Below are positions 8,760-18,359 of a stretch of 64,000 nt of DNA, piece after piece (positions within the stretch are counted from its first letter, which is position 1; each line of letters begins with the position of its first letter). The position numbers were made by a program, and so were the translations under genes. This DNA comes from Acidobacteriota bacterium. Lineage in GTDB: Bacteria; Zixibacteria; MSB-5A5; GN15; FEB-12. Under the pieces are notes generated by a model that had not been told where the DNA came from, did no database searches, and saw only the letters and a program-made list of their open reading frames with translations. The stretch lies in contig DATKXK010000013.1 in NCBI GenBank assembly GCA_035529075.1, positions 52,853 to 116,852 of the forward strand, in the 5' to 3' direction.

Positions 8760-9974
8760 ATGGCGCAGGGACCGAAGATTCTGATTTTGACCCACAATTT
8801 CCCGCGTTTCAGGGGAGATTTCTCCGGGGTCTTTGTAGAGCTCCTGGCGCGCCGGCTCGTCCAGCACGGCATGGCGCCCGTGGTGCTGGCACCCCACGAC
8901 GCCGGCGCGGCGCGGCGCGAAGAATCCGAAGGTGTTCTGGTACGCCGCTTCCCCTACGCCCCGAACGAAGGAAGGGAAACACTGGCTTACCGGGGTAATA
9001 TGCACGACCAGGTCTGGGGATCAGTCCTCGGACCGTTGCGCTTCCTGCGATTCCTTCGCGCCTTTCGCAAAGCCGCGACCGAAACCGTCCGCGAGGAACA
9101 GGTTGAGTTACTGGCCGGTCACTGGCTGGTTCCGGCCGGCATCGTGATGAGCCAGATGCGGCCGCAGTTGAATCTCCCGATGGTGCTTTCATCGCACGGC
9201 ACTGATATTCGCATGCTCAGCAGGTACCGTCGCCTGGCCTACCCATACTTCAGAAACCTGCTGTATTCGCTTGACCGCTGGACCGTCGTGTCGAGCTTTC
9301 TCAAAGACGCCGTTCTGGAGATCGATCCGAACCTTGCGGACAGAATCGATCTCCTGCCGCTGCCGCACGACGAAAAACTGTTCTACCGAGACGAAGGGAT
9401 TGAACGGGAGAAAGGGCTGGTGGTGTCGGTGACGCGCTTCACTGAACAGAAGCGCGTCGGCCACCTCCTGCGCGCGTTTGCGACCGTGCGCGAGAAAACG
9501 CCGTCGGCCCGTCTCGAACTGTACGGTTCCGGCCCCCTGCAGACTGACCTTGAATCCCTGATCAGAAACCTGCACCTGGACGACTGCACGAAAATCATGC
9601 CCCCGGTGCCCCAGGAGAAGCTGCGAGAGGTCTACAACCGGGCCGCGATCGTGGTGCTGAATTCGTTTCGGGAAGGATTCGGCCTGACGCTCTCCGAGGC
9701 CATGCTGTGCGGCGCACCGGTCATCGGGACACGTTCGGGAGGGATTGTCGACATCATCAGTCATGAGCAGACGGGCCTGCTGGTCCAGCCGGATGATGTG
9801 CAGGAGTTGTCACGGACTATCGAACGCCTGCTCTCCGATGACGGCCTGCGCCACCGTCTCGCCCGGGCCGGTCAGGGTTACGCGGGTAACACGTATGCCT
9901 CGGGCCCGCTGGCCGCCCGCTACGCCGGCATCCTACAGGATGCCCTGCGGCGCCGACCCGACCGGTCAGGTTGA
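8760..9974 (+). CDS. GT4-family glycosyltransferase
   Basis: A 404-residue GT-B glycosyltransferase, presumably adding a sugar from a nucleotide-sugar donor to an envelope glycan or lipid. The N-terminal Rossmann domain opens with ILILTHNFPRFRGDFSG and binds the acceptor. The C-terminal donor domain starts at VVSVTRFTEQKRVG, and the E-x7-E motif is in FREGFGLTLSEAMLCGAP, followed by VIGTRSGGIVD, all typical of family GT4. There is no signal peptide or membrane helix. ATG 8760 has only a very close AAGGGG (8753-8758), so the exact start is uncertain. It is divergent from the prenyl synthase gene and convergent with the M1 peptidase. The substrate cannot be told from sequence. Confidence 0.9.
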   Translation: MAQGPKILILTHNFPRFRGDFSGVFVELLARRLVQHGMAPVVLAPHDAGAARREESEGVLVRRFPYAPNEGRETLAYRGNMHDQVWGSVLGPLRFLRFLRAFRKAATETVREEQVELLAGHWLVPAGIVMSQMRPQLNLPMVLSSHGTDIRMLSRYRRLAYPYFRNLLYSLDRWTVVSSFLKDAVLEIDPNLADRIDLLPLPHDEKLFYRDEGIEREKGLVVSVTRFTEQKRVGHLLRAFATVREKTPSARLELYGSGPLQTDLESLIRNLHLDDCTKIMPPVPQEKLREVYNRAAIVVLNSFREGFGLTLSEAMLCGAPVIGTRSGGIVDIISHEQTGLLVQPDDVQELSRTIERLLSDDGLRHRLARAGQGYAGNTYASGPLAARYAGILQDALRRRPDRSG

Positions 9975-10072
9975 TCGCCTTCGGGAACGGCTCCCGGAAC
10001 TACAAACAGAAAGGTCGCTCCCGGCGGACCGGAGGCGACCCAGTATTGTCTTCGCTCGAAATCAGCCCCGCG

Positions 10073-12130
10073 TCACTGACATGGCGCCAACTCTTCGTGG
10101 CTGATAAACAGGTAATCAATCAGCCGGGTCAGATCACCGATGTCAACTACTCCCACCTCGTCCCCGTCGACGTTTGCCTCCGGCATGCATGCCGGAGGCC
10201 GGGCCGTGATGAACAGATGATCGATCAGTTCGGTGAGGTCCGAAATGTCAACAAGATCGTCAACATCGTCATCCAGGTTTCCCGTCATGCCCACGCAGCA
10301 GCAGGCGTCACCCACCCCGTTGCCGTTGCTGTCCTTCTGATCGGAGTTGCGGACCAGCGGGCAGTTGTCCTCTTCGTTGGGGACTCCGTCCCTGTCAACG
10401 TCCGCGCTCGGGAACGCGTTTTTGAGAATCCAGCCGTCGGGGTCGAACTGTACCCCGTTCACCTGATCCGGCAGATCGAGAACGAAAGCCTGGTCGATCC
10501 GGTCATTCCAGACCGTCACAAGAGTATCTCCGCCTGCGGCATAAGAAAGGTGAAGCTGGACAGGCATCTCGAACAGCGGCCGGTGTCCGTACTCGTCCTG
10601 GTACTGGCTGAGGTACACCTCCATCCGGTGCGTGCCGGGAGCCTGCACGTACCCGTAGAAGTACCTGGGGTACCATTCATCATATATCCACTGGTCGAAG
10701 AAGAAATCCAGGTCCGTGCCGCTGACCGTCTCGCACACGTCCCGAAAATCCTCGGTCGTGGCGTGATTGTACATGAACTCAGGCGTCGAGGCATACTCGC
10801 TCAGACAGGTGAAAAACGTCGCGTTACCCAGCACGCCGCGCAGCATGTGCAGAACAAAGGCGCCCTTGCTGTAGATGATGCTTACGAAGATACCGAACGG
10901 GTCCGAGATGTCGTCGAGGTACAGTGTCCCCGGCGAGTAGTAGGCATTATCCTCCATGTCCGCCTGGTAGGCCGCGAACCCCTGGCTGTGCTCGGTCCAC
11001 AGGGCGGCCGAGTACGTGGCAAACCCCTCGTTGAGCCAGCCGTGGTGCCAGTCCCGGCACGTAATCATGTCGCCAAACCACATATGGGACAACTCGTGCA
11101 CTGATACGCCGAACCAGGCCGTCGACAATTCGCCCTGGACAGTGTTCGTCTGGTTCTCGATCCCCCCGTAAAACCCGAGCTGTGTTATACCGTACTTCTC
11201 GTTCCGAAACGGATAGAGACCATAAAGATCGGAAAACAGGTCCATTACTTCGGGAAGCTGAGCCGTCCCGGCCACAGCGTCGGCCAGGTCCTCGTTGAAC
11301 ACGTAGTAGTGAAGCGGGAAGTTCACCCCGCCTGAACCGGAATACTCATCCTCAATGTGCGAGTAGTTGGATATAGCCACCATGACGTAGTACGGCACGA
11401 TCGGATACCGCTCCCGCCAGTGAAAGGTCTTGCGGCCGGACGCCGTTGTCACGGAATCAAGGGTCCCGTTGGAAACGGCCGTCACCGGCATGCCGGCGAA
11501 GGTCGTGTCCGGAATGGTGATGTCAACATACACGGAGTCCGGCTTGTCGCCCGGGCCGTCCTTGCAGGGCCACCAGTAGTGGGCCAGAAACGGCGTCGAC
11601 AACGACGCAATCACCGGGCCGGAAACGTGACTGCTGTACCGAAGCCCCTTGATGCCCTCGGCCAGCGGCGGCACTCCCTGGTAGTAAACACGAACCTCCC
11701 CCGTCTCCCCGGAAGTGAAGGCATGATCCAGGTCGATGTACACGGTGTCATTGGCGGTGCTGAAACTGCTGGCATCGCCCGTCACGCTGTCAACGGCAAG
11801 CTGGTGATGAAGATTCAGTCTGAGCAGGTCCAGACCGTCGTCCGCGGCCGCAAAACGGCAGGACACGTTACCCTCGATATACTGCGTGCCGATCGATATG
11901 TCGACCCGGATATGGTAGAAGGTCACGTCGAAACTCGTGTCCGGGACGTGAAAGCGGAATCGTTCGATGTACTCCCGCCAGCTCTGCTGCTCGGCCTCGT
12001 AGAACTGCCGCAGAACCGCCGCCCTTTCTTCACGAGACGCGGGCGGATCGTCGGCTGCACCGACGGCGACAGGCAGAAGGATGGCACAGATCAGGAGTAC
12101 GGTAAGCAGGGTCGCGGTGTATCGGTGCAT
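10073..12130 (-). CDS. Secreted M1 aminopeptidase with dockerin-like C-terminal tail
   Basis: A 685-residue zinc metallopeptidase with a signal peptide (VLLICAILLPVAVGAA). The beta-sandwich M1 N-domain covers about residues 65-280. The catalytic domain carries GGIEN at 332-336 (a GxMEN-type substrate motif with Ile for Met), HELSH at 345-349 and the third zinc ligand E368, 19 residues later, as required for HEXXH-18-E gluzincins. After the catalytic part come a thrombospondin-type-3-like Ca-binding stretch (DVDRDGVPNEEDNCP) and a Cys-bounded double dockerin-like tail with VDISDLTELIDHLF and VDIGDLTRLIDYLF. It is a monocistronic gene; GGAG lies before ATG 12130. The tail recurs in the protein at the right edge of the window. 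Confidence 0.93.
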   Translation of the reverse strand: MHRYTATLLTVLLICAILLPVAVGAADDPPASREERAAVLRQFYEAEQQSWREYIERFRFHVPDTSFDVTFYHIRVDISIGTQYIEGNVSCRFAAADDGLDLLRLNLHHQLAVDSVTGDASSFSTANDTVYIDLDHAFTSGETGEVRVYYQGVPPLAEGIKGLRYSSHVSGPVIASLSTPFLAHYWWPCKDGPGDKPDSVYVDITIPDTTFAGMPVTAVSNGTLDSVTTASGRKTFHWRERYPIVPYYVMVAISNYSHIEDEYSGSGGVNFPLHYYVFNEDLADAVAGTAQLPEVMDLFSDLYGLYPFRNEKYGITQLGFYGGIENQTNTVQGELSTAWFGVSVHELSHMWFGDMITCRDWHHGWLNEGFATYSAALWTEHSQGFAAYQADMEDNAYYSPGTLYLDDISDPFGIFVSIIYSKGAFVLHMLRGVLGNATFFTCLSEYASTPEFMYNHATTEDFRDVCETVSGTDLDFFFDQWIYDEWYPRYFYGYVQAPGTHRMEVYLSQYQDEYGHRPLFEMPVQLHLSYAAGGDTLVTVWNDRIDQAFVLDLPDQVNGVQFDPDGWILKNAFPSADVDRDGVPNEEDNCPLVRNSDQKDSNGNGVGDACCCVGMTGNLDDDVDDLVDISDLTELIDHLFITARPPACMPEANVDGDEVGVVDIGDLTRLIDYLFISHEELAPCQ

Positions 12131-12166
12131 GGTCGATCTCCGGGCTGGTAAAGGCGTTCTACCTTC

Positions 12167-12194
12167 AAACTAACGGCGAAGGCGTTATTGTCAA
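12167..12194 (-). promoter_or_regulatory. Possible promoter of the M1/dockerin gene
   Basis: TTGACA (12189-12194), 16-nt spacer, TAGTTT (12167-12172), about 35 nt before ATG 12130. The -35 is perfect, the -10 poor, so support is moderate. Confidence 0.4.
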
Positions 12195-12314
12195 GGTCTT
12201 TTGAGGGGCCGTACGGCGGCGGCTACTTCTCCCGCTGCATGATTCCCGTGAGAGCCGCCAGCACGAGGGTGATCAGCGCCCCGGGCGGCCTGCGCGCGCA
12301 CCCATTTTTCAATA

Positions 12315-12343
12315 TTGCGCCTCCTGAACGGCTGGACTATACT
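12315..12343 (+). promoter_or_regulatory. Promoter of the cytidylate-kinase-like gene
   Basis: TTGCGC (12315-12320), 17-nt spacer, TATACT (12338-12343). The predicted start near 12350 leaves a leader of about 12 nt before GTG 12362 and rules out the longer upstream open frame. The rest of the 230-nt gap between the divergent genes (12131-12361) shows nothing else. Confidence 0.6.
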
Positions 12344-12361
12344 ACGCCGGAGGTGATCGCG

Positions 12362-13072
12362 GTGCCTTCAATTGACAGTATTATCAATCGTCAACTGCTC
12401 CGCTGGGAGTTGCAGCGCAAGGCTGCCGAAGAAAGCAAACGGGAGCGCCCCAGGCCGCAGCCGATAGTGACGACCAGCCGCCAGACCGGCAGCCGTGGCT
12501 CCTATTTCGCCTCGCGTCTGGCCGGGAGGCTGAACTACCAGCGCCTTCATCGGGAGGCTATCGACGCCATCTGCAAGTCGTCCGGCCACCGCAAGCGGAT
12601 TATCGAGGCGCTGGACGAACGCTCCCGCAGCGACCTGCGGGTGCTGGTGGAGTCGCTCTTCACCGGCCACGCCGTGAACCACTCGGATTACCTGCGCCAC
12701 CTGAGCAACGTGGTGCTGTCGATGTCGCGTCTGGGCGGGGTGGTGGTCATGGGCCGCGGCGCCAGTTTCATTCTCGGCCCCGGGCGCGGTTTCCATATCC
12801 GCGTGGTCTGCCCCCGCGAGAAACGGATCGAGAACCTGATCAAGTACGTCCAGCTTTCAGAAAAGGACGCCGCCCGGCAGGTGGACACCCTTGACGAACA
12901 GCGGCGCAACTTCATCCGGAAGGTCTTCGGCAAGGATATCGACTGTCCCCTTAACTACGACGTTGTCATGAACTCGGCCATGATCGACGTCGAGGAAATG
13001 GTGGACATGGCCGTAACGGCAATGCACGCCAAGATGGACAAGCTGACACATCTCGAACACGACGAGTTCTGA
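12362..13072 (+). CDS. Cytidylate kinase-like family protein
   Basis: A 236-residue P-loop-fold protein of the cytidylate-kinase-like family (the AAA-like Pfam family often called Cytidylate_kin_2). Recognisable pieces are PIVTTSRQTGSRGSYFASRLA in place of the usual nucleotide-binding loop, GGVVVMGRGASFIL, FHIRVVCPREKRI and a C-terminal FGKDIDCPLNYDVVMNSAMI segment, all standard for this family. It is not the housekeeping Cmk; the substrate is unknown, although nucleotide phosphorylation is the usual assumption. GTG 12362 was chosen because GGAGGTGA lies 5 nt upstream and a promoter stands just before it; the open frame extends to 12188 but the extra part has no family match. Confidence 0.85.
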   Translation: MPSIDSIINRQLLRWELQRKAAEESKRERPRPQPIVTTSRQTGSRGSYFASRLAGRLNYQRLHREAIDAICKSSGHRKRIIEALDERSRSDLRVLVESLFTGHAVNHSDYLRHLSNVVLSMSRLGGVVVMGRGASFILGPGRGFHIRVVCPREKRIENLIKYVQLSEKDAARQVDTLDEQRRNFIRKVFGKDIDCPLNYDVVMNSAMIDVEEMVDMAVTAMHAKMDKLTHLEHDEF

Positions 13073-13100
13073 AACGCCCGGCGGCTCCAGGAGGCTGCAG

Positions 13101-13131
13101 AAAAGGCCGGAACCTCTCAGGTCCCGGCCTT
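13101..13131 (-). terminator. Terminator of the CoA-binding protein gene
   Basis: AAGGCCGG ... CCGGCCTT inverted repeat (13103-13110 with 13124-13131) with a short T run on the minus strand. It lies between two convergent genes, and on the plus strand the T run is only two bases. Confidence 0.55.
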
Positions 13132-13173
13132 GCGCGTTTATATACGGCCGTCCGCGGCGCGGCCGGCTGAATT

Positions 13174-13554
13174 TCAGAACTGGTCGGTGTTGAGCAGCAC
13201 GAGCGTGCAGGCCTCGACGACCTCGATTCCGGCCGCCCGCAGTTTCTCCTGAAGCTGCGGATTTTCGGCGCCCGGATTGAATATCACGCGGCGGGGGGTC
13301 AGTCGGAGAATACGGTCCAGTTCGTCGCTCGAGACGCCCGGGTTGACGTATATCGTGAGCGTGTCCACCGGCTCAATAATGTCGTCGAGCGACTTGAGCG
13401 CCGTGATACCGAGCACCTCGTGACCCGCCGGGTGCACCGGCACCGGAGTATGGCCGTGCTCGACAAGCAACTTGACGGCCTTGTACGAGTAGCGGTCCTC
13501 CTTGGGCGTCGCTCCCAGCACGGCGACCCTGGAGTGTTCAGGAGCTTTTGCCAT
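13174..13554 (-). CDS. CoA-binding domain protein (YccU-like)
   Basis: A 126-residue single-domain Rossmann-fold protein of the small CoA-binding family. The N-terminal VAVLGATPKEDRYSYKAVKLL gives the first strand and nucleotide loop, followed by the VPVHPAGHEVLG stretch (VHP is characteristic), LDDIIEPVDTLTIYVNP and the late VIFNPGAENPQLQEKLRAAG and VEACTLV segments. Family members bind CoA in vitro or in structures, but their role is not settled. ATG 13554 is preceded by GAGGCGAG. It lies 27 nt after the FAD-binding gene and is probably cotranscribed with it. Confidence 0.9.
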   Translation of the reverse strand: MAKAPEHSRVAVLGATPKEDRYSYKAVKLLVEHGHTPVPVHPAGHEVLGITALKSLDDIIEPVDTLTIYVNPGVSSDELDRILRLTPRRVIFNPGAENPQLQEKLRAAGIEVVEACTLVLLNTDQF

Positions 13555-13581
13555 ATTTCTCGCCTCGATTGCACGTCCCGT

Positions 13582-14334
13582 TCATACTACTGGTAGAACG
13601 TTTCTCGGGTCGAGTTTGTTCTTGAATTCTCTGAAAGACAGCCCGTCGCCGACTTTGGAGCGGCTGTCCAGCGACGAGAGGAATTCCCCCCGCAAAACCG
13701 CCTCCATTTTCATGTCACCGTAATCGGCGGCCCTGTCCATCGACACGACGTGAAACGTGACAGCGACAATCAGACCGATCAGACCCCAACTGGGCGCAAG
13801 CATCTGCACCGACCCGTAGTCCGAGGCGGGTTCAGACGGTTCCGACGTCAGCGTGACGACGTCGCCCCGGGCCGTAACCAGTTCGATTTCGGTCACGTAG
13901 TCCCTGATCGACAGGTCTCGACCGCCGAGCCTTGCCGAAAGGTCGACTGCGACAGCCCCGCCGGCCGATCCCACATACGGCAGAGCCGCGTGCGGCAGGA
14001 ACAAACCATGTCTCGCCAAGTGCTCGTTTATCTCCCGCAGCGGATACCCCGAACCTGTCCGGACCTTCAGGCGGTCCGGGGAGATCTCCTGAAGGTCGTT
14101 CAGCCGGTCTGTTCGAATACTGAGCATGCGGACAAACGGATCACCCGCGGGATCAATGTTATTGCCGAACCCCGTGACATACAGTTGCCGCCCGTGTTCG
14201 TTGGCCAGTTTCAGGAGCGCGGCGGCCTCGGCGGCACACTCCGGATGAAAGGTCGGGACGGATTTTTGGTATGTGAGTCGGTCTTCGGGAAATTCAGAGG
14301 CAACAACGGAGGCGAATTCTTCAAGCGTACTCAT
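13582..14334 (-). CDS. Short FAD-binding (PCMH/VAO-type) oxidase-like protein lacking the cap domain
   Basis: A 250-residue protein with the FAD-binding domain of the vanillyl-alcohol oxidase/glycolate oxidase class: FHPECAAEAAALLKLANEHGRQLYVTG, the SIRTDRLNDLQEIS strand, VRTGSGYPLREINEHLARHGLFLPH, the PYVGSAGGAVAVD flavin loop and the VTEIELVTARGDVV segment. Relatives of GlcD/GlcE normally continue with a substrate cap domain of about 150-200 residues and end in a LDPxxxLNPG-type motif. Here the FAD domain is followed after about 30 residues by FKNKLDPRNVLPVV, so the cap appears to be missing. It may be an electron-transfer subunit or a degraded oxidase. ATG 14334 lacks a ribosome-binding site and sits 6 nt after a -10 box. 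Confidence 0.8.
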   Translation of the reverse strand: MSTLEEFASVVASEFPEDRLTYQKSVPTFHPECAAEAAALLKLANEHGRQLYVTGFGNNIDPAGDPFVRMLSIRTDRLNDLQEISPDRLKVRTGSGYPLREINEHLARHGLFLPHAALPYVGSAGGAVAVDLSARLGGRDLSIRDYVTEIELVTARGDVVTLTSEPSEPASDYGSVQMLAPSWGLIGLIVAVTFHVVSMDRAADYGDMKMEAVLRGEFLSSLDSRSKVGDGLSFREFKNKLDPRNVLPVV

Positions 14335-14340
14335 GCGCCA

Positions 14341-14368
14341 AAGATAGACATTTCAGACACGGTGTCAA
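14341..14368 (-). promoter_or_regulatory. Promoter of the FAD-protein/CoA-binding operon, likely leaderless
   Basis: TTGACA (14363-14368), 16-nt spacer, TATCTT (14341-14346), then 6 nt to ATG 14334. Transcription is predicted to begin at the start codon. Confidence 0.65.
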
Positions 14369-14405
14369 CTGCCGGGACGGAACCGTCCGGCGCGATGCAG
14401 CCACA

Positions 14406-14438
14406 AGAAAAGCCCGGCCGATGCGGCCGGGCTTTTTT
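14406..14438. terminator. Bidirectional terminator after groEL
   Basis: AGCCCGGCC-GATGC-GGCCGGGCT (14411-14433) is flanked by a T6 run on the plus side and, read on the minus strand, TTTTCTTG. It closes the groESL transcript. Confidence 0.93.
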
Positions 14439-14465
14439 CTTCTCATGCCGGGTACGAGGTACGGC

Positions 14466-16124
<1,659 letters not shown>

Positions 16125-16134
16125 CTACTGACCG

Positions 16135-16428
16135 TTAGCTACTGATAACGATGGCGAAGATGTCGGACTCACGCATGATGAGGTACTCTTCAGCGTCAAC
16201 CGAAAACTCGGTCCCCGAGTACTTGCCATAGAGCACGCGGTCGCCTTTCTTCAACTGCATGCTGATGGTCTTGCCCTCATCGGTAACGCGACCCGGACCA
16301 ATCTCAACAACCTCGCCCTGCATCGGCTTTTCCTTGGCTGTATCGGGGATTATGATACCGCCCTTCTTGACCTCGGCTTCCTCGAGCGGCTTAATGATCA
16401 CTCGATCAGCAAGTGGTTTGAACTGCAT
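16135..16428 (-). CDS. groES: 10 kDa co-chaperonin GroES
   Basis: A 97-residue heptameric lid for Gro[16 protein letters not shown] at the N-terminus, the mobile GroEL-binding loop ([18 protein letters not shown], with the IIIP hydrophobic triad) and the [13 protein letters not shown] strand are all present, and length is normal. ATG 16428 is preceded by AACGAGGAGGACTGGA. Transcription comes from a sigma70 promoter at 16522-16551 controlled by a CIRCE operator. Confidence 0.99.
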   Translation of the reverse strand: MQFKPLADRVIIKPLEEAEVKKGGIIIPDTAKEKPMQGEVVEIGPGRVTDEGKTISMQLKKGDRVLYGKYSGTEFSVDAEEYLIMRESDIFAIVISS

Positions 16429-16491
16429 TCCAGTCCTCCTCGTTAACCTGTTTAGACTTAACTGTGAAACTTACGCTCATTCTTCACGTTG

Positions 16492-16518
16492 TTAGCACTC
16501 GCCTGAAGAGAGTGCTAA
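16492..16518 (-). promoter_or_regulatory. CIRCE operator (HrcA site) of groESL
   Basis: A perfect TTAGCACTC-N9-GAGTGCTAA inverted repeat placed just downstream of the groES -10 box, over the predicted transcription start. HrcA repressor binds this element in many phyla and releases it on heat shock. hrcA itself is not in the window. Confidence 0.98.
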
Positions 16519-16521
16519 CAG

Positions 16522-16551
16522 ATAATACAATTTAACCACCGATCTTGTCAA
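16522..16551 (-). promoter_or_regulatory. Sigma70 promoter of groESL
   Basis: TTGACA (16546-16551), 18-nt spacer, TATTAT (16522-16527) on the minus strand, directly followed by the CIRCE operator. Confidence 0.9.
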
Positions 16552-16696
16552 GAGGTTCCCTGTACTTTTGCCACTCTTGGCGCGTTTTTTTTGACCAACT
16601 CTGCCATTTTGGCAGGACCTTCCGACATCCCCGGGTCAGCCGGTCCGTCACCGGTAGATATGTTGTGTGAAGGCAAGGCAGAAGCCGCTGCCGGGG

Positions 16697-17470
16697 TCAG
16701 CCGGCCGCGTTCATTTCGCCGATCAGGCGCAGGCCGTCCAGGGTGAGATGAGGCTCGAACAGTTTGATGTGACGTGAGTGATTCTCGATGCCTGAGGCCA
16801 GCCCCCCGGTGGCCACGATTGTCGCCCTGTCAAAGCCGGTCTCTTTGAGGATCATTTCTATGATGTAGTCGACCTGGCCGATCGTACCGTAGAACAGCCC
16901 CGATTTCATCGCCCCCGAGGTTGATTTGCCCACGACACAATCCGGCTGTTCGATGCGCACTTCGAACAGGCGTGCCGCCCGGCGGGCCAGTTCCGACAGC
17001 GAGGACTCGGGTCCGGGAATGATGACACCCCCCAGATACGCGCCGTCGGCGCTGACGACGTCGAAGGTTACGGCGGTGCCAAAGTCGACCACGAGTACCG
17101 GTCCCCCGTACCGGTGAAACGCCGCCACGCTGTTGGCTATACGGTCGGCCCCGACCTGATCCGGCTGGTCGACCGCGATTGTGACGGGCAACCGGCTTCG
17201 CGCCGAAACCACCAGGGGCACGCAGCCGAAGTACTTGCGTGCCATCGATTCAAAAACCGGGGTCAGCGGCGGCACTACCGAGCCGACCACGACCGTGTCT
17301 ATCTCCGCGATGGCGACCCGCATGCGCTCCAGCAGCCCCGAGATATAGAACCCGGCCTCATCAACCGTCATTGGATTCGACGATGACATGCGGACGCTGT
17401 CCCTGAGGATCTCCCCGCTGTAGACCCCCACGACCACGTTGGTGTTGCCGACATCTATGGCCATCAGCAT
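16697..17470 (-). CDS. coaX: Type III pantothenate kinase
   Basis: A 257-residue CoaX, which phosphorylates pantothenate in the first committed step of CoA synthesis; it is a member of the ASKHA fold and unrelated to CoaA. The phosphate-binding DVGNTNVVVGVY is at residues 6-17, with the QVGADRIANSVAAFHRYGGP active-site stretch, VVDFGTAVTFD and GGVIIPGPESSLSELARRAA, followed by ATGGLASGI near the C-terminus. Length is typical. ATG 17470 (or ATG 17464) has no ribosome-binding site and stands 6 nt after a strong -10 box, so a leaderless mRNA is likely. It is divergent from the DUF116 gene. Confidence 0.96.
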   Translation of the reverse strand: MLMAIDVGNTNVVVGVYSGEILRDSVRMSSSNPMTVDEAGFYISGLLERMRVAIAEIDTVVVGSVVPPLTPVFESMARKYFGCVPLVVSARSRLPVTIAVDQPDQVGADRIANSVAAFHRYGGPVLVVDFGTAVTFDVVSADGAYLGGVIIPGPESSLSELARRAARLFEVRIEQPDCVVGKSTSGAMKSGLFYGTIGQVDYIIEMILKETGFDRATIVATGGLASGIENHSRHIKLFEPHLTLDGLRLIGEMNAAG

Positions 17471-17476
17471 GGCCGG

Positions 17477-17504
17477 AATATACGTCGGCGCGCTGGAATG
17501 TCAA
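17477..17504 (-). promoter_or_regulatory. Promoter of coaX, likely leaderless
   Basis: TTGACA (17499-17504), 16-nt spacer, TATATT (17477-17482), then CCGGCC and ATG. The predicted transcription start coincides with the A of the start codon. Confidence 0.7.
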
Positions 17505-17654
17505 TCGACGGCCGTGGATTGCGTGACCGGAATGCGTATCGGTCGGCTACGGGGTAGCCCTGGTGAAGCGGGGCCGCCGGCCTGGCGGAGCAGGCGCGGG
17601 CTTGAAGCTTCGGGCCGGTACCACTTGCCGGTTTCATCCCGGCAGGCCCCGGCG

Positions 17655-17660
17655 TATATT
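17655..17660 (+). promoter_or_regulatory. -10 element of the DUF116 gene
   Basis: TATATT at 17655-17660 is followed by CCCGCC and ATG 17667, the same spacing as at coaX on the other side of this 196-nt divergent region. No convincing -35 is seen. The rest of the gap (17505-17654) shows no other signal. Confidence 0.45.
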
Positions 17661-17666
17661 CCCGCC

Positions 17667-18359
17667 ATGAAAATACACCCGCCCACGTACCGCCTCGGGC
17701 CGGAATTCTATGACAAACTCACCGCCTTCGTACAGGATTTTGTCACGGACGGTTTCGTGCGGTTCGCCGACGAGTTCTCGCGCCTTGATGAATTCATTGC
17801 CGGGGCCTGTGCCGATCGGCGCGACCGGGACGACCATTCACTTCGCCGCTCGGCAAGGGAACTGTATCTGCTCGAAGCCGTGGCGTTCAAGATCTACGAC
17901 GAACTCAACCGAGAGGCCTTCAACCGAGCCAGGGACACCCTGATCGTTCTGCCGGACTGCCTGTCGCTGCACAACCCGGATTGCCGGAAAACCGACGGCA
18001 AATGGGGCGATGAATGCCGCCGGTGCGTCAAGGGTTGTCAGGCCCATCAGGTGAGCCTCCTGGGCGAGCGCTTCGGCGTTAGAACTGTCTATTCCAAGCG
18101 CAAGCTCAGCGAACAGATAGAGCACTACCGGCACAAAAACAGGGACCTGGCCGTGGTGGGAATAGCGTGTCTGATGATGCTCGCCACCGGGATGCGCACT
18201 GCGGCCGACGTCGGTGTGCCGGCGCGCGGAGTTCTGCTGAACTTCACCGGCTGCGAGCACTGGAACGACAGGCCGTTCGCCTCCCAGTTCCAGTTGAAGA
18301 GACTCAAAGCCGTTCTGGAGGAAAAGTATGGCCCTGCAAATCACGCGACTGACGATTGA
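17667..18359 (+). CDS. DUF116 domain protein
   Basis: A 230-residue cytosolic protein of the DUF116 family. Its mark is a cysteine cluster in the middle: VLPDCL, PDCRK, CRRCVKGC and a following QAHQV, then VYSKRKLSEQIEHYRHKNRDL, VVGIACLMMLATGMRTA and a C-terminal GVLLNFTGCEHWND. The conserved cysteines suggest a metal or Fe-S centre; no function has been established for the family as far as I know. ATG 17667 was chosen over the longer frame from 17439 because the family match starts there and a -10 box lies just upstream. The last 32 nt overlap the start of a GNAT gene, which implies translational coupling. Confidence 0.8.
   Translation: MKIHPPTYRLGPEFYDKLTAFVQDFVTDGFVRFADEFSRLDEFIAGACADRRDRDDHSLRRSARELYLLEAVAFKIYDELNREAFNRARDTLIVLPDCLSLHNPDCRKTDGKWGDECRRCVKGCQAHQVSLLGERFGVRTVYSKRKLSEQIEHYRHKNRDLAVVGIACLMMLATGMRTAADVGVPARGVLLNFTGCEHWNDRPFASQFQLKRLKAVLEEKYGPANHATDD

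Noticed and set aside
10014..10042. Possible terminator after the glycosyltransferase (GGTCGCTCCCGG...CCGGAGGCGACC)
   Set aside because: The stem is mismatched and no T run follows, so it is not a convincing rho-independent terminator.
9971..11104. A 377-codon plus-strand frame after the glycosyltransferase
   Set aside because: It is antisense to the M1 peptidase and its dockerin-like tail; low-complexity Val/Arg composition and no start signal.
12188..12361. N-terminal 58-codon extension of the cytidylate-kinase-like frame
   Set aside because: It spans the predicted promoter (12315-12343), shows no homology, and GTG 12362 has an excellent ribosome-binding site.
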